Assembly (NCBI RefSeq): GCF_011300875.1
Contig: NZ_CP049862.1
Coordinates: forward strand, 2,790,001-2,854,000
DNA length: 64,000 nucleotides
Reading direction: 5' to 3'
Origin: Sanguibacter sp. HDW7
GTDB taxonomy: Bacteria; Actinomycetota; Actinomycetes; Actinomycetales; Cellulomonadaceae
The notes below the pieces were generated by a model. It was not told the DNA's origin. It did not search any database and was given only the letters and a program-made list of their open reading frames with translations. The stretch's first letter is position 1; every line of letters starts with the position of its first letter. Shown here piece after piece: positions 55,426-63,998 of this stretch. The translations under genes and the position numbers were made by a program.

Positions 55426-55533
55426 TCAGAGCCAGAAGAACAGGGCGTCCCATGCCCGTCGCCACCACGTCTCACGGTTGCGCTCGCGCCGCCGCCGGTC
55501 GCCCCACGTCTCCTGCTGCCCCCTGGTCGTCAT
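55426..55533 (-). CDS. 35-residue Trp/Arg-rich small protein
   Basis: The frame is ATG to TGA, 36 codons. The N-terminal half is very basic (QETWGDRRRRERNRETWWRR begins near residue 7). The end is hydrophobic (AWDALFFWL), so an amphipathic or membrane-binding peptide is likely. A TACGCT -10 (55546-55541) ends seven bases before the ATG, which predicts a leaderless mRNA and is the main support for expression. The gene is divergent from an oxidoreductase and converges on the isomerase gene. Function unknown. Confidence 0.58.
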   Translation of the reverse strand: MTTRGQQETWGDRRRRERNRETWWRRAWDALFFWL

Positions 55534-55540
55534 GCGGGCG

Positions 55541-55546
55541 AGCGTA
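55541..55546 (-). promoter_or_regulatory. -10 element of the 35-residue protein
   Basis: TACGCT on the minus strand lies seven bases before the ATG at 55533, matching the leaderless pattern seen for several genes here. Confidence 0.45.
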
Positions 55547-55592
55547 GCGTCCCGTGCGCACGAAGGGGCAGCGGCCGGGCTGGTGAGGTCGG

Positions 55593-55598
55593 TATCGT
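55593..55598 (+). promoter_or_regulatory. -10 element of the oxidoreductase gene at 55605
   Basis: TATCGT ends six bases before the ATG at 55605, so the transcript is probably leaderless. No Shine-Dalgarno is present. Confidence 0.5.
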
Positions 55599-55604
55599 GG
55601 CGTC

Positions 55605-56561
55605 ATGCTGGCCGCCTACGTCGCCTCGACCTCGTCCACCGACCCGTTCGCGGGCCTCGTCGTCGGGGAGCGCCCTGCCCCAGAGCCGCGTGAGCACTGG
55701 ACGACGGTCGACGTCGCCGCCGCGTCGCTCAACCACCACGACCTGTGGTCGCTGCGCGGCGTCGGGCTGCCCGACGCTCTCCTGCCGATGATCCTGGGCA
55801 CGGACGCCGCGGGGACGACTCCTGACGGCCGCCGCGTCCTCGTCCACGGCGTCATCGGCGCCGACGGGCACGGCGTCGGCCCGACAGAGCGTCGTTCGCT
55901 GCTCTCCGAGCGCTACCAGGGCACGCTCGCGCAGCAGGTGTCCGTGCCGACGGCCAACGTGCTCGACGTTCCCGACGGCCTCGACCTCACTGTCGCGGCG
56001 TGCCTGCCGACCGCGTGGCTCACCGCGTACAGCCTGCTGTTCCGGGCGTGCGACCTTCGCCCCGGCGACTCGGTGCTCGTCCAGGGCGCGGGCGGCGGCG
56101 TGTCGTCGGCCGTGATCGTCCTCGGCGTCGCCGCAGGTCTCGAGGTCTTCACGACGAGCCGTTCCGAGGCCAAGCGTGAGCGTGCTGCCGCGCTCGGCGC
56201 GACCGCGCTCGAGCCGGGGGCGCGTCTCCCCCACCGGGTCGACGGCGTCGTCGAGACCGTCGGCCGCGCGACCTGGCGCCACTCCGTGTCCTCGGTGCGC
56301 CCCGGTGGGACCGTCGCGGTCGCCGGGGCGACGACGGGCGACCCCGACGCCGCAGACCTCACCCGCATCTTCTTCCAGGAGCTGCGCGTCCAGGGCGTCA
56401 CCATGGGCACGCGCGAGGACCTCGCGGCCCTCGCCGCGTTCGTCGCCCGCACGGGCATCGAACCGCCGATCGCCGACATCCTGCCGCTCGCCGAGGCCGA
56501 GCGTGCCCTGCGCGCCCTCGATGCGGGCGAGCACTTCGGCAAGTTCGTCCTGACGCCATGA
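55605..56561 (+). CDS. Zinc-binding/quinone-type medium-chain dehydrogenase
   Basis: This is a 318-residue NADPH-dependent medium-chain dehydrogenase/reductase. The GroES-like N-terminus has 'AAASLNHHDLWSLRGVG' and 'MILGTDAAGTT'. The Rossmann domain has 'ACLPTAWLTAYSLLFRACDLRPGDSVLVQGAGGGVSSAVIVLG' and 'VDGVVETVG'. The structural zinc-binding Cys cluster is absent, so it is nearer quinone-oxidoreductase types than true alcohol dehydrogenases. It overlaps the following hydrolase gene by four bases (ATGA), suggesting a two-gene pathway. Confidence 0.9.
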   Translation: MLAAYVASTSSTDPFAGLVVGERPAPEPREHWTTVDVAAASLNHHDLWSLRGVGLPDALLPMILGTDAAGTTPDGRRVLVHGVIGADGHGVGPTERRSLLSERYQGTLAQQVSVPTANVLDVPDGLDLTVAACLPTAWLTAYSLLFRACDLRPGDSVLVQGAGGGVSSAVIVLGVAAGLEVFTTSRSEAKRERAAALGATALEPGARLPHRVDGVVETVGRATWRHSVSSVRPGGTVAVAGATTGDPDAADLTRIFFQELRVQGVTMGTREDLAALAAFVARTGIEPPIADILPLAEAERALRALDAGEHFGKFVLTP

Positions 56562-57589
56562 GCGGCGACCGCCCCGGCGAGCCGTTCACGCTCGCCGACC
56601 TCCCGCCCCACGCGCCCCTCGGCATGCCCGACGGCTGGGTCACGGACGTCCTCGGCGACGACTACCGCGCGCTCACGCTCCCGCTCGAGCCCGACGACGA
56701 GGGCGAGGTCGTCGCGACGCTCGTCCGCCACGACCCCGGGCTCGTCGGACTGCGCCCCGCGCGCGCCGTCCTCTACGTGCACGGCTGGTCCGACTACTTC
56801 TTCCAGACGGGCCTCGCCGAGTTCTGGACCCAGCAGAACATCGCGTTCTACGCGCTCGACCTGCGCAAGTACGGGCGCTCGATGCGCGAGCACCAGACCC
56901 CTGGTTACGTCGAGAGTCTCCGGACGTACGACGAGGAGATCGACGCAGCCCTCGCGGCCATCCACGCCGAGCTCGGCCCGCACTGCGCCGTCCTCCTCAC
57001 TGCGCACTCGACGGGCGGCCTCATCACCGCGCTCTGGGCCGACCGCAACCCCGGCCGCATCACGGGTCTCGCGCTCAACTCGCCGTGGCTCGAGCTTCAG
57101 GGCTCCTCGATCGCCCGCACCGTCTCGACACCTGCCGTCACGCAGATCGCACGCTTCCACCCGCGCACGCCGCTGCCGAACATCGACCCCGGCTACTACG
57201 CTCGCGTCGTCGACGAGCACTCGGGCGGAGCATGGACCACCGACCCGCGCTGGCGTCCCAACCCGTCGTTCCCCGTGCGCGCGGGCTGGCTGCGCGCGAT
57301 CCTCGCGGGCCACGCGACCGTCGCTGCGGGGCTCGACATCGACGTGCCCGTGCTCGTGTGCCTCTCGGCACGCACGTACATCAATCCCCGCTGGAGCGAG
57401 GAGATGCGTGCCGCCGACGTCGTCCTCGACGTCGAGACCATCGCGCGCCGCGTCCCGTCGCTCGGCGGCACCGTGACGCTCGTCCGCGTGCCCGGCGGCA
57501 TCCATGACCTCGCCCTGTCCCCGACCGGTCCCCGGGCGCACTACTTCCTGCAGCTCGCGCGATGGTCGCTCGCGTACGGCTGGGGATAG
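56558..57589 (+). CDS. Alpha/beta hydrolase (serine aminopeptidase S33 / lysophospholipase type)
   Basis: This 343-residue cytoplasmic hydrolase has the oxyanion region 'AVLYVHGWSDYFFQTGLAEF', the nucleophile elbow 'LLTAHSTGGLITALWADRNP' (Ser in A-H-S-T-G-G), 'LALNSPWLE' and a late His in 'VPGGIHDLALSP'. The catalytic Asp is probably around 'VVLDVETIARRV'. The family includes monoacylglycerol lipases; the substrate is unknown. It is translationally coupled to the preceding dehydrogenase and ends at a bidirectional hairpin. Confidence 0.9.
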   Translation: MSGDRPGEPFTLADLPPHAPLGMPDGWVTDVLGDDYRALTLPLEPDDEGEVVATLVRHDPGLVGLRPARAVLYVHGWSDYFFQTGLAEFWTQQNIAFYALDLRKYGRSMREHQTPGYVESLRTYDEEIDAALAAIHAELGPHCAVLLTAHSTGGLITALWADRNPGRITGLALNSPWLELQGSSIARTVSTPAVTQIARFHPRTPLPNIDPGYYARVVDEHSGGAWTTDPRWRPNPSFPVRAGWLRAILAGHATVAAGLDIDVPVLVCLSARTYINPRWSEEMRAADVVLDVETIARRVPSLGGTVTLVRVPGGIHDLALSPTGPRAHYFLQLARWSLAYGWG

Positions 57590-57682
57590 CGGCGCGGCAC
57601 CGGGTCCACGACGGGCCGCCCGACGCCGCGGGCGATGTCCCCGCGGGCACGCGGGCCGTCCCGCCCACAGGAACAAAGCGCT

Positions 57683-57716
57683 GAGGCGGGCCGCACCCAG
57701 GGGTGCGACCCGCCTC
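57683..57716. terminator. Bidirectional terminator between the hydrolase and RAMA-domain genes
   Basis: A 16-bp stem with one mismatch (57683-57698 with 57701-57716) between convergent genes, followed by TGATCTCA. Confidence 0.78.
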
Positions 57717-57732
57717 TGATCTCAGCGGTGCG

Positions 57733-59658
57733 TCAGCGGCACTCGGCGAGCGTCGGGCCCGTCTCGTCGCCCAGGCGCCACATGCGCCAGCCGTCGATGC
57801 CCGACGCGCCCACCGCGGCGCTCGCCGCGAGGTCGGCCGACCAGAACCGCTGGCCGTCCGCGAGCTCGAGGACGCCGTCCGTGAAGAGCGTCGCGTGGAT
57901 CGTCTCGCCCCGACGGTGGCGCACCCACACGAGCGGGGCGGGACCGTCGAGCCGCGCCGCGAGCGCTGCGAGCGCCGGGTCGCGCGGGCCCTTCGGCGGG
58001 GCGACCTGCGGCGCGGACGGGGCCTGCGACGCGTGGGGCGTGGCGTAGCGGGAGACCTGCTCCTCGGTGACGTCGACGACCGAGTACTGCGCGCGCAGCG
58101 CGGCGGGTGACGCGTACGCACCAGAGGCCGTGTACGCGACCGGGGCGGCGTACGCCGCAGGCGCCGCGTGCACGACGGGCTCGGACGCGTACGGACCGAG
58201 GTCGTACGCGTCAGGTGCAAGCTCGTAGGCCATGGGTGCCGGCTCGGGCGCGTGGACCTCGGGCTCGAGGTAGACAGGGTCCGGGTCGGCGAGCGCGGGC
58301 GCCTCGACGTAGACCTCGTCAGCGGCCGACGCGGGGACGTCGTACGCCATCGCGGCCGCGAACGAGCGCGACGAGTCGCGCAGCGAGCTGAGGTCGTTCG
58401 GGTTGGTGTCGATCGACACCTCCTCGACCGACGCGAGACGGGCACGGTAGCGAGCGCCCGCATACCCGGCAGGGTGCGCGGAGGCGCCCGACGTCGCCGG
58501 GGCACTCGACGGCTGGTACGGCCGCGGGTGCGCCGTCGCGTGCGAAGGGGTCTGGGTCACGCCGATCGCCGCACGTGCGGGCGACACGGGCTCGTGCATC
58601 GGCTGCGGCTCGCGCACGGGCGCTGCCGCACGGGGTTCGGGGGCGGGGCGCTGCTGCACGGCAGGACGCTGCGGCTCGACATGACGCTGCGGCTCCGCCG
58701 AGCGGGTCGCGTACGCCGAGGGCTGCTGCGCCACGGAGCCGACGCCGGGGCCGCCGACCGCGGCGCCGCCGACCTCGGGCCGCGCCGCGTACGTGGACGC
58801 GGCGCGCACCGGCGAGGGGCTCTCGACGACGGGCTCCCGACGCGGCGCCTCGTACGAGGACGTCGGGGCGGCGTACGACGCAGCAGGCGCACGGTGGTGG
58901 TCGTACGACGGCTGGTCGTGAGCCGGCGGGTCCGTGACGACGGGCAGCGCCTGCGTCGACACCATCGCAGCGAGACGACGACGCTCGACCTCGTGGTCGA
59001 CAGGCTCGTGCCCGGCGAGCGCGGACGTGCGCGTCACCTGCGGCGCGGCCGTGGCCTGGGGCCGCACCGTCTCCTCGAGCCCACGCGGGCCACGGCCACC
59101 GAGGCCGAGCGGCGAGACGTCGAGGACGCGTCGACCGTCCGTACCGCGCAGGACCCCGACGCGCAGGACGTCGACCCTGCTGCCGGGCTGACGGAGGAAC
59201 TCGAGCGCGTCGAGCGCGTCGAGCGCGACTGCCGCGCACACGACGACGAGCCGCGCGCCACCGGGGCGACGTTCGCCGCCGACGACCTCGGGAACCGTCG
59301 TGAAGAGCTGGGCGCGGTCTCCCACGAACGCCTGCGGGCCGCGGTGGTAGCGCTGCGCGAGCTCGGCGTCGCCGAGGCGCGACGCGTGCCCGGCACGCAC
59401 GAGCGCCGACGCGAGCGTCGCCGCGTCGAGGTTCGTGACGATCTCCGTGACGACGACGCCGCCGAACCCGTCGACCGAGAGGAGGAACGGCTCGTCGTGA
59501 CCCGCACGCCCGCGCGCGACGGTGAGCAGCCGCTCGCCGAGCAGCGCACCGAGCCGCTGCTCGATGATCCGCTCCACCTGCGCCCCGACGGCCCCCGGTG
59601 CGGGCTCCATGGCCTGCACCGCGACGGTGCGGTCCGCGTCGAGCTCAAAGATCGCCAC
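57733..59658 (-). CDS. RAMA-domain protein with a nuclease-like N-terminus
   Basis: The protein has 641 residues. The N-terminal domain (about 1-165) resembles PD-(D/E)XK proteins of the NucS/DUF91 kind: Asp63 in 'LLSVDGFGGVVVTEIV', Glu72, then Val74 where the catalytic Lys is expected, and later 'RLVVVCAAVALDALDALEFLR'. A long Pro/Ala/Tyr-rich linker (about 190-550) follows. The C-terminus (about 565-641) is a RAMA domain ('LVWVRHRRGETIHATLFTDGVLELADGQRFWSADLAASAAVGASGIDGWRMW'), a module of restriction-type methylases thought to recognise modified DNA. GTG start follows AGGAGCTGAT. The role is unknown; both assignments rest on pattern recognition. Confidence 0.75.
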   Translation of the reverse strand: MAIFELDADRTVAVQAMEPAPGAVGAQVERIIEQRLGALLGERLLTVARGRAGHDEPFLLSVDGFGGVVVTEIVTNLDAATLASALVRAGHASRLGDAELAQRYHRGPQAFVGDRAQLFTTVPEVVGGERRPGGARLVVVCAAVALDALDALEFLRQPGSRVDVLRVGVLRGTDGRRVLDVSPLGLGGRGPRGLEETVRPQATAAPQVTRTSALAGHEPVDHEVERRRLAAMVSTQALPVVTDPPAHDQPSYDHHRAPAASYAAPTSSYEAPRREPVVESPSPVRAASTYAARPEVGGAAVGGPGVGSVAQQPSAYATRSAEPQRHVEPQRPAVQQRPAPEPRAAAPVREPQPMHEPVSPARAAIGVTQTPSHATAHPRPYQPSSAPATSGASAHPAGYAGARYRARLASVEEVSIDTNPNDLSSLRDSSRSFAAAMAYDVPASAADEVYVEAPALADPDPVYLEPEVHAPEPAPMAYELAPDAYDLGPYASEPVVHAAPAAYAAPVAYTASGAYASPAALRAQYSVVDVTEEQVSRYATPHASQAPSAPQVAPPKGPRDPALAALAARLDGPAPLVWVRHRRGETIHATLFTDGVLELADGQRFWSADLAASAAVGASGIDGWRMWRLGDETGPTLAECR

Positions 59659-59763
59659 ATCAGCTCCTGCTCGTCCCTGAGGCGCGCGGGAATACCACGC
59701 GCGGGGCAAGCCTAGGGCAGCGGCGCGCCGAATGCAGCCCGAACCATGACCGAGCCTGCGACG

Positions 59764-62742
59764 TCAGTCCCGCGGCAGGTGCTCCGCGAGCAGCTCCGCG
59801 AGCGCGACGCCGTGCGTGCCCCGCAGATGGTCCGCCTGCGTGCGGCACGAGAAGCCGTCCGCCACGTAGACGTCGCCGTCCGCCATCGCGTCGAGCGCCG
59901 GCAGGAGCTGCTGCTCGGCGACCTTCACCGAGACGTCGAAGTGGCCCTTCTGCATGCCGAAGTTCCCCGCGAGACCGCAGCAGCCCGAGAGCTCCGTCAC
60001 CGTCGCACCCGCGCCCGCGAGCAGCGCACGGTCGGCCTCGAAGCCCATGACCGAGTGGTGGTGGCAGTGCGGCTGCACGACCGCCGTGACGTCCGAGAGG
60101 TCGGGCATCGTCCAGACCTCGGGGTCCGGACCGAGCGGCGCGGGCGCCGTGAGCAGCTCAGCGAGCGTCGTCGTCGCGCGGGCGACGGCGTGCGCTCGGG
60201 GGTCGTCGGGCAGGAGCTCGAGCAGGTCCGAGCGCAGCACGGCCGTGCACGACGGCTCGAGGCCGACGATCGGCACCCCGTTGACGCCGAACGGCCCCAG
60301 GACGTCGAGCAGGCCCTCGAGACGGCGCCGTGCCCCGTCGAGCTGACCCGTCGAGATCCACGTGAGGCCGCAGCAGGCCTCCTGGTCGGGGACGATGACG
60401 TCGTAGCCCGCCGCGACGAGCACCTCGACCGCGGCCGTCGGCACCTGCGGCGCCATCGTGTCCGAGAACGTGTCGGTCCACAGGACGACCTTCGTGCGGC
60501 CGCGCACGCCGGGGGTCAGCGGCGTGCCGTCGGCCGCGCCGAGCACGCCCGTCGTCACCGTCGCGTCCGCCGACGACGTCACCGGGACGCCACCCTTGCG
60601 CCAGCGGCGCCGGAACGGCTCCGACGCGAACGTCACCATCTTGGGGCGCGCCGTGTCCATGCCGCCGACCGCGAGGATCGCCCTGGCGAGCGGACGCACC
60701 TTGAACACCGCGTTCGCGAGCGCGGGCAGCCCCGGCACCGTCGTGACGAGCCGCGCCCAGCGCGGCAGCCAGCCGAGCGAGTAGTGGTCGACGGGCCGCA
60801 GCCGCCCCTGGTAGGAGCGGTGGAGGACCTCCGACTTGAGCATCGCCATGTCGACGCCCGCAGGGCAGTCCTTCGAGCACGCCTTGCACGACAGGCACAG
60901 GTCGAGCGCCCCGTGGACCTCGGGCGAGCGCCAGCCGCCCTGGACGAGTCGTCCGTTGAGCATCTCCTGGAGCGTCCGGGCCCGGCCGCGCGTCACGTCG
61001 TTCTCGTCGCGCGTCGCCTGGTACGAGGGACACATGAAGCCTGCCCCGGCGGTCGCGTTGTCCGCACGGCACTTGCCGACGCCCGTGCAGCGGTGGACGG
61101 CCTTGGTGATGTCGCCGTCGTCGTGCGTGAACGCGAAGCCCGCACCCTTCTTCCCCGGGTGCTTGACGACCTCGTGGCGCGCCGCGGGGCGGCGCAGGTC
61201 CGCGTCGAGCGGCGCGGGCCGCACGATGACACCGGGGTTGAGAGCGTCGTCCGGGTCGAGCAGCGCCTTGAAGCGCTCGAAGAGGTCGATGGCCCCCTGG
61301 GAGTACATGAGCGGCAGCAGCTCCGAGCGCGCGCGCCCGTCGCCGTGCTCGCCCGAGAGGGAACCGCCGTGCTTCGCGACGAGCGTCGCCGAGTCGACGA
61401 TGAAGCGGCGAAACACCGCCGCGTCGTGCTCGAGCGGCAGGTCGATGCGCACGTGGATGCAGCCGTCGCCGAAGTGGCCGAACGCCATGCCCTCGACGCC
61501 GTAGGACTCCATGAGCGCGTCGAACTCGCGCAGGTACGTGCCGAGGCGCTCGGGCGGCACCGCCGCGTCCTCCCAGCCCGGCCACGCCTGCTTGCCCGAC
61601 GGGGTCCGGCCGCCGAGGCCCGCCCCGTCCGCACGGATGCGCCACATCGCCGTGGCCTCCGGCCCCGGGGGCAGGACGACGGTCGCGTCGGTCGACGCCG
61701 CCGTCGCGATGCGACGAGCCTTGTCGAGCGCGTCGTCGAGCCCGTCGCCCGCGACCTCCACCATGAGCCAGCCCGCACCCGCGGGAAGCTCCGGCACCGA
61801 GCCCGGGCCCTTGACCCGTCGCACGACGTCGACGAGCCGCGCGTCGAGCCCCTCGATCGCGAGCGGGTCGAGCGCGAGCAGCGCCGGGACGTCGTCCGCA
61901 GCGGTCGGCATGTCCGGGTAGCCCAGCACGACGAGCACCGGCGCGGTGGCCTGCTCGACGAGACGCACCGTCGCACCGAGCACCGTGACCACGGTGCCCT
62001 CCGTGCCGACGAGCGCCTTGGCGAGATCCCGGCCGTTCTCGGGCAGCAGGTGCTCGAGCGAGTACCCCGACACCTGACGGCCGAACCGGCCGAGCTCCGT
62101 GCGGATGAGAGCCATCTCCGCCGTGACGAGCTCATCGAGCCCCGGCACGACCGTGAGCGCACCCGCGCCCGCACCCGCCGTGAACCGGCGCCCGAGCCCG
62201 TCGACGACGTCGAGCTCGAGCGTGTTGTCCGCGGTGCGTCCGTACGCGACCGCGTGGGGGCCGCACGCGTTGTTGCCGATCATGCCGCCGAGCGTCGCGC
62301 GGTTCTGCGTCGACGGGTCCGGGCCGAAGCGCAGGCCGTAGGGCGCAGCCGCCTTCTGCAGGCTCGACATGACGACGCCGGGCTCGATGCGCGCCGTGCG
62401 CGCCTCCGGGTCGATCTCATGGATCCGGTGCAGGTGCCGCGACAGGTCGAGGACGACGCCCGGACCGACCGCGTTGCCCGCGACCGACGTCCCCGCGCCG
62501 CGCGCCGTCACCGGCACGCCCGCCTCCCGCGCGACCTCGAGCGCAGCGAGCACGTCGTCCGTGCTGCGCGGCACGACGACGACCTGCGGCGGCACCCGGT
62601 AGTTCGAGGCGTCCGTCGAGTACTGCGCCCGCCTCGCCGACGACGCGTCGACCTCTCCCGAGACGGCGACGCTCAGCGCCGCGACGAGGTCAGCGGCCTC
62701 GGAAGGTTCGGGGGAGGGCAGGGTTGCGGGTGCGCTCGACAC
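59764..62742 (-). CDS. FAD-linked oxidase fused to Fe-S protein (D-2-hydroxyacid dehydrogenase/YdiJ type)
   Basis: This 992-residue flavo-iron-sulfur enzyme probably oxidises D-lactate or D-2-hydroxyglutarate to the quinone pool. The N-terminal FAD-binding-4 domain has 'VTARGAGTSVAGNAVGPGVVLDLSRHLHRI' and 'RATLGGMIGNNACGPHAVAYGRT'. The FAD-oxidase C domain ends 'HGDGRARSELLPLMYS'. Fe-S ligands are in 'HRCTGVGKC...GFMCPSYQ' and 'DLCLSCKACSKDCPAGVD'. Two CCG-type motifs, 'DQEACCGLTWIST' and 'SGCCGLAGNFGMQ', close it. The GTG at 62742 follows GGGAGGATTTCCCC; the frame is open upstream to 62919 but unsupported. Confidence 0.93.
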   Translation of the reverse strand: MSSAPATLPSPEPSEAADLVAALSVAVSGEVDASSARRAQYSTDASNYRVPPQVVVVPRSTDDVLAALEVAREAGVPVTARGAGTSVAGNAVGPGVVLDLSRHLHRIHEIDPEARTARIEPGVVMSSLQKAAAPYGLRFGPDPSTQNRATLGGMIGNNACGPHAVAYGRTADNTLELDVVDGLGRRFTAGAGAGALTVVPGLDELVTAEMALIRTELGRFGRQVSGYSLEHLLPENGRDLAKALVGTEGTVVTVLGATVRLVEQATAPVLVVLGYPDMPTAADDVPALLALDPLAIEGLDARLVDVVRRVKGPGSVPELPAGAGWLMVEVAGDGLDDALDKARRIATAASTDATVVLPPGPEATAMWRIRADGAGLGGRTPSGKQAWPGWEDAAVPPERLGTYLREFDALMESYGVEGMAFGHFGDGCIHVRIDLPLEHDAAVFRRFIVDSATLVAKHGGSLSGEHGDGRARSELLPLMYSQGAIDLFERFKALLDPDDALNPGVIVRPAPLDADLRRPAARHEVVKHPGKKGAGFAFTHDDGDITKAVHRCTGVGKCRADNATAGAGFMCPSYQATRDENDVTRGRARTLQEMLNGRLVQGGWRSPEVHGALDLCLSCKACSKDCPAGVDMAMLKSEVLHRSYQGRLRPVDHYSLGWLPRWARLVTTVPGLPALANAVFKVRPLARAILAVGGMDTARPKMVTFASEPFRRRWRKGGVPVTSSADATVTTGVLGAADGTPLTPGVRGRTKVVLWTDTFSDTMAPQVPTAAVEVLVAAGYDVIVPDQEACCGLTWISTGQLDGARRRLEGLLDVLGPFGVNGVPIVGLEPSCTAVLRSDLLELLPDDPRAHAVARATTTLAELLTAPAPLGPDPEVWTMPDLSDVTAVVQPHCHHHSVMGFEADRALLAGAGATVTELSGCCGLAGNFGMQKGHFDVSVKVAEQQLLPALDAMADGDVYVADGFSCRTQADHLRGTHGVALAELLAEHLPRD

Positions 62743-62824
62743 GGGGAAATCCTCCCACGACCTGGACATGTCTGTCCGGACCTCGGACCTACCGACGCCG
62801 GCAGGGCGCGCCACGCCCGGGTGC

Positions 62825-62851
62825 CGCCGGCGGGCGTGAGGCCCGCCGGCG
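62825..62851 (-). terminator. Hairpin after osmC
   Basis: A perfect 11-bp stem (62825-62835 with 62841-62851) with a GTGAG loop, eight bases beyond the osmC stop. Confidence 0.75.
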
Positions 62852-62858
62852 CGCCACG

Positions 62859-63296
62859 TCAGGCGAGCGACGCCTCGAGGGTGATCTCCGTGCCGGCGAG
62901 CGCCTTGCTCACGGGGCACGTCGCCTTCGCCTGCTCGGCGATCTCGACGAAGCGCGCCTCGTCGATCCCCGGGACCTCACCCTCCACCGCGACGCGGATC
63001 CCCGGGATGCGGAAGCCGCCCGCCGGGTCCGGACCCAGGTCGACCTCGACGCTCACGTGCAGCGCGTCCGGGGCGTGACCCGCCGCACCGAGGAGCGCCG
63101 AGAGCTGCATCGCGTAGCACGACGAGTGCGCGGCCGCGATGAGCTCCTCAGGACTCGTCACCCCGTTCGCGTCGTCGGCCGAGCGCGTCGGGAACGAGAC
63201 CGTGAACGTGCCGGCACCGGAGCTCGACAGCTCGACCTGGCCCTGCCCCTCCTCGAACGAGCCGTTCCATGCGGTACGTGCGGTACGCGTGGGCAT
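62859..63296 (-). CDS. OsmC-family peroxiredoxin
   Basis: This 145-residue thiol peroxidase of the OsmC/Ohr superfamily, OsmC branch, begins 'RTARTAWNGSFEEGQGQVEL' and has the two redox cysteines in 'AAAHSSCYAMQLSALL' and 'AKATCPVSKALAG', with 'NGVTSPEELIAAAHSSC' as the family signature. It reduces organic hydroperoxides. The ATG follows CTGGAGGTTGTC. It is divergent from the DUF3806 gene; no OhrR-type regulator is adjacent. Confidence 0.94.
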   Translation of the reverse strand: MPTRTARTAWNGSFEEGQGQVELSSSGAGTFTVSFPTRSADDANGVTSPEELIAAAHSSCYAMQLSALLGAAGHAPDALHVSVEVDLGPDPAGGFRIPGIRVAVEGEVPGIDEARFVEIAEQAKATCPVSKALAGTEITLEASLA

Positions 63297-63479
63297 GACA
63301 ACCTCCAGTGCATCGGGACCAGCTGACCCTTCCGAACCTAGCCCGAGCCGCCGACAACGGCCATGGCTCGCCACCGTCGTCCTGCACCTCGGTCGCACCG
63401 AGCGCATCACCCGAAGACTCACCCCGACGACACCGACCCGAACGCTCATGCTGCGACGCACGGGTGCCGATACAGAGGT

Positions 63480-63998
63480 ATGACGCAGCGGACCGAGCAG
63501 AGCCCCGAGAGCGGCTTCCGCCACTCTTCGGACACGGCTCTGCAGGTCGAGGAGCCGGACCCTTTCCAGCTGGTCCGGATGGAGGAGCTCCGCGAGCTCC
63601 TCCGGGTCCCCGGGGTCGACCTCACGATCCCTGAGCACGTCGAGCGACTCTTCGTCGACTGGTGCTGCCGCTGGCACGCGACGCCGCCCACGGAACGCTG
63701 GAACCCCATGCCGTCGCTCACCGCGCTCGGCATCGCCGTCGGCGACCTCGCCCGCGCGCAGCGACCCGACCTCCGCTGGTGCGTCGTCGCTGACTGCAGC
63801 CCCACGACGCTCGTCCTCGCCGACGCTCACGGCCGCGCCGTCGCGAGCCCCCTCACCGACATCGCGACCTGGTGGATGAGCCGCGAGCTCGCGGGCATCA
63901 CCGTGCTCCTCGCACGCCTCGCCGTCGCGCCCGTCACCGCAGGACGGCACGCCCCGCTGCAGGTGCGGGAGCGGTCGGGCGCTCGCAGCGTCGCCTGA
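63480..63998 (+). CDS. DUF3806 domain protein
   Basis: This 172-residue soluble protein has the DUF3806 core 'DWCCRWHATPPTERWNPMPSLTALGIAVGDLARAQRPDLRWCVVADC' (about residues 59-107), followed by 'LVLADAHGRAVASPLTDIATWWMSRE'. Function unknown. The ATG at 63480 is preceded by GATACAGAGGT, nearly the same as the GATACTGAGGTC before mshA. Both may be leaderless starts with a GATAC(A/T) -10. The upstream in-frame extension to 63363 is His/Pro/Arg-rich and lies over the osmC promoter region. Confidence 0.82.
   Translation: MTQRTEQSPESGFRHSSDTALQVEEPDPFQLVRMEELRELLRVPGVDLTIPEHVERLFVDWCCRWHATPPTERWNPMPSLTALGIAVGDLARAQRPDLRWCVVADCSPTTLVLADAHGRAVASPLTDIATWWMSRELAGITVLLARLAVAPVTAGRHAPLQVRERSGARSVA

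Noticed and set aside
59746-63078. A 1110-codon plus-strand open frame
   Set aside because: It is antisense to the FAD/Fe-S oxidoreductase, with Arg/Val/Glu-rich composition and no motif.
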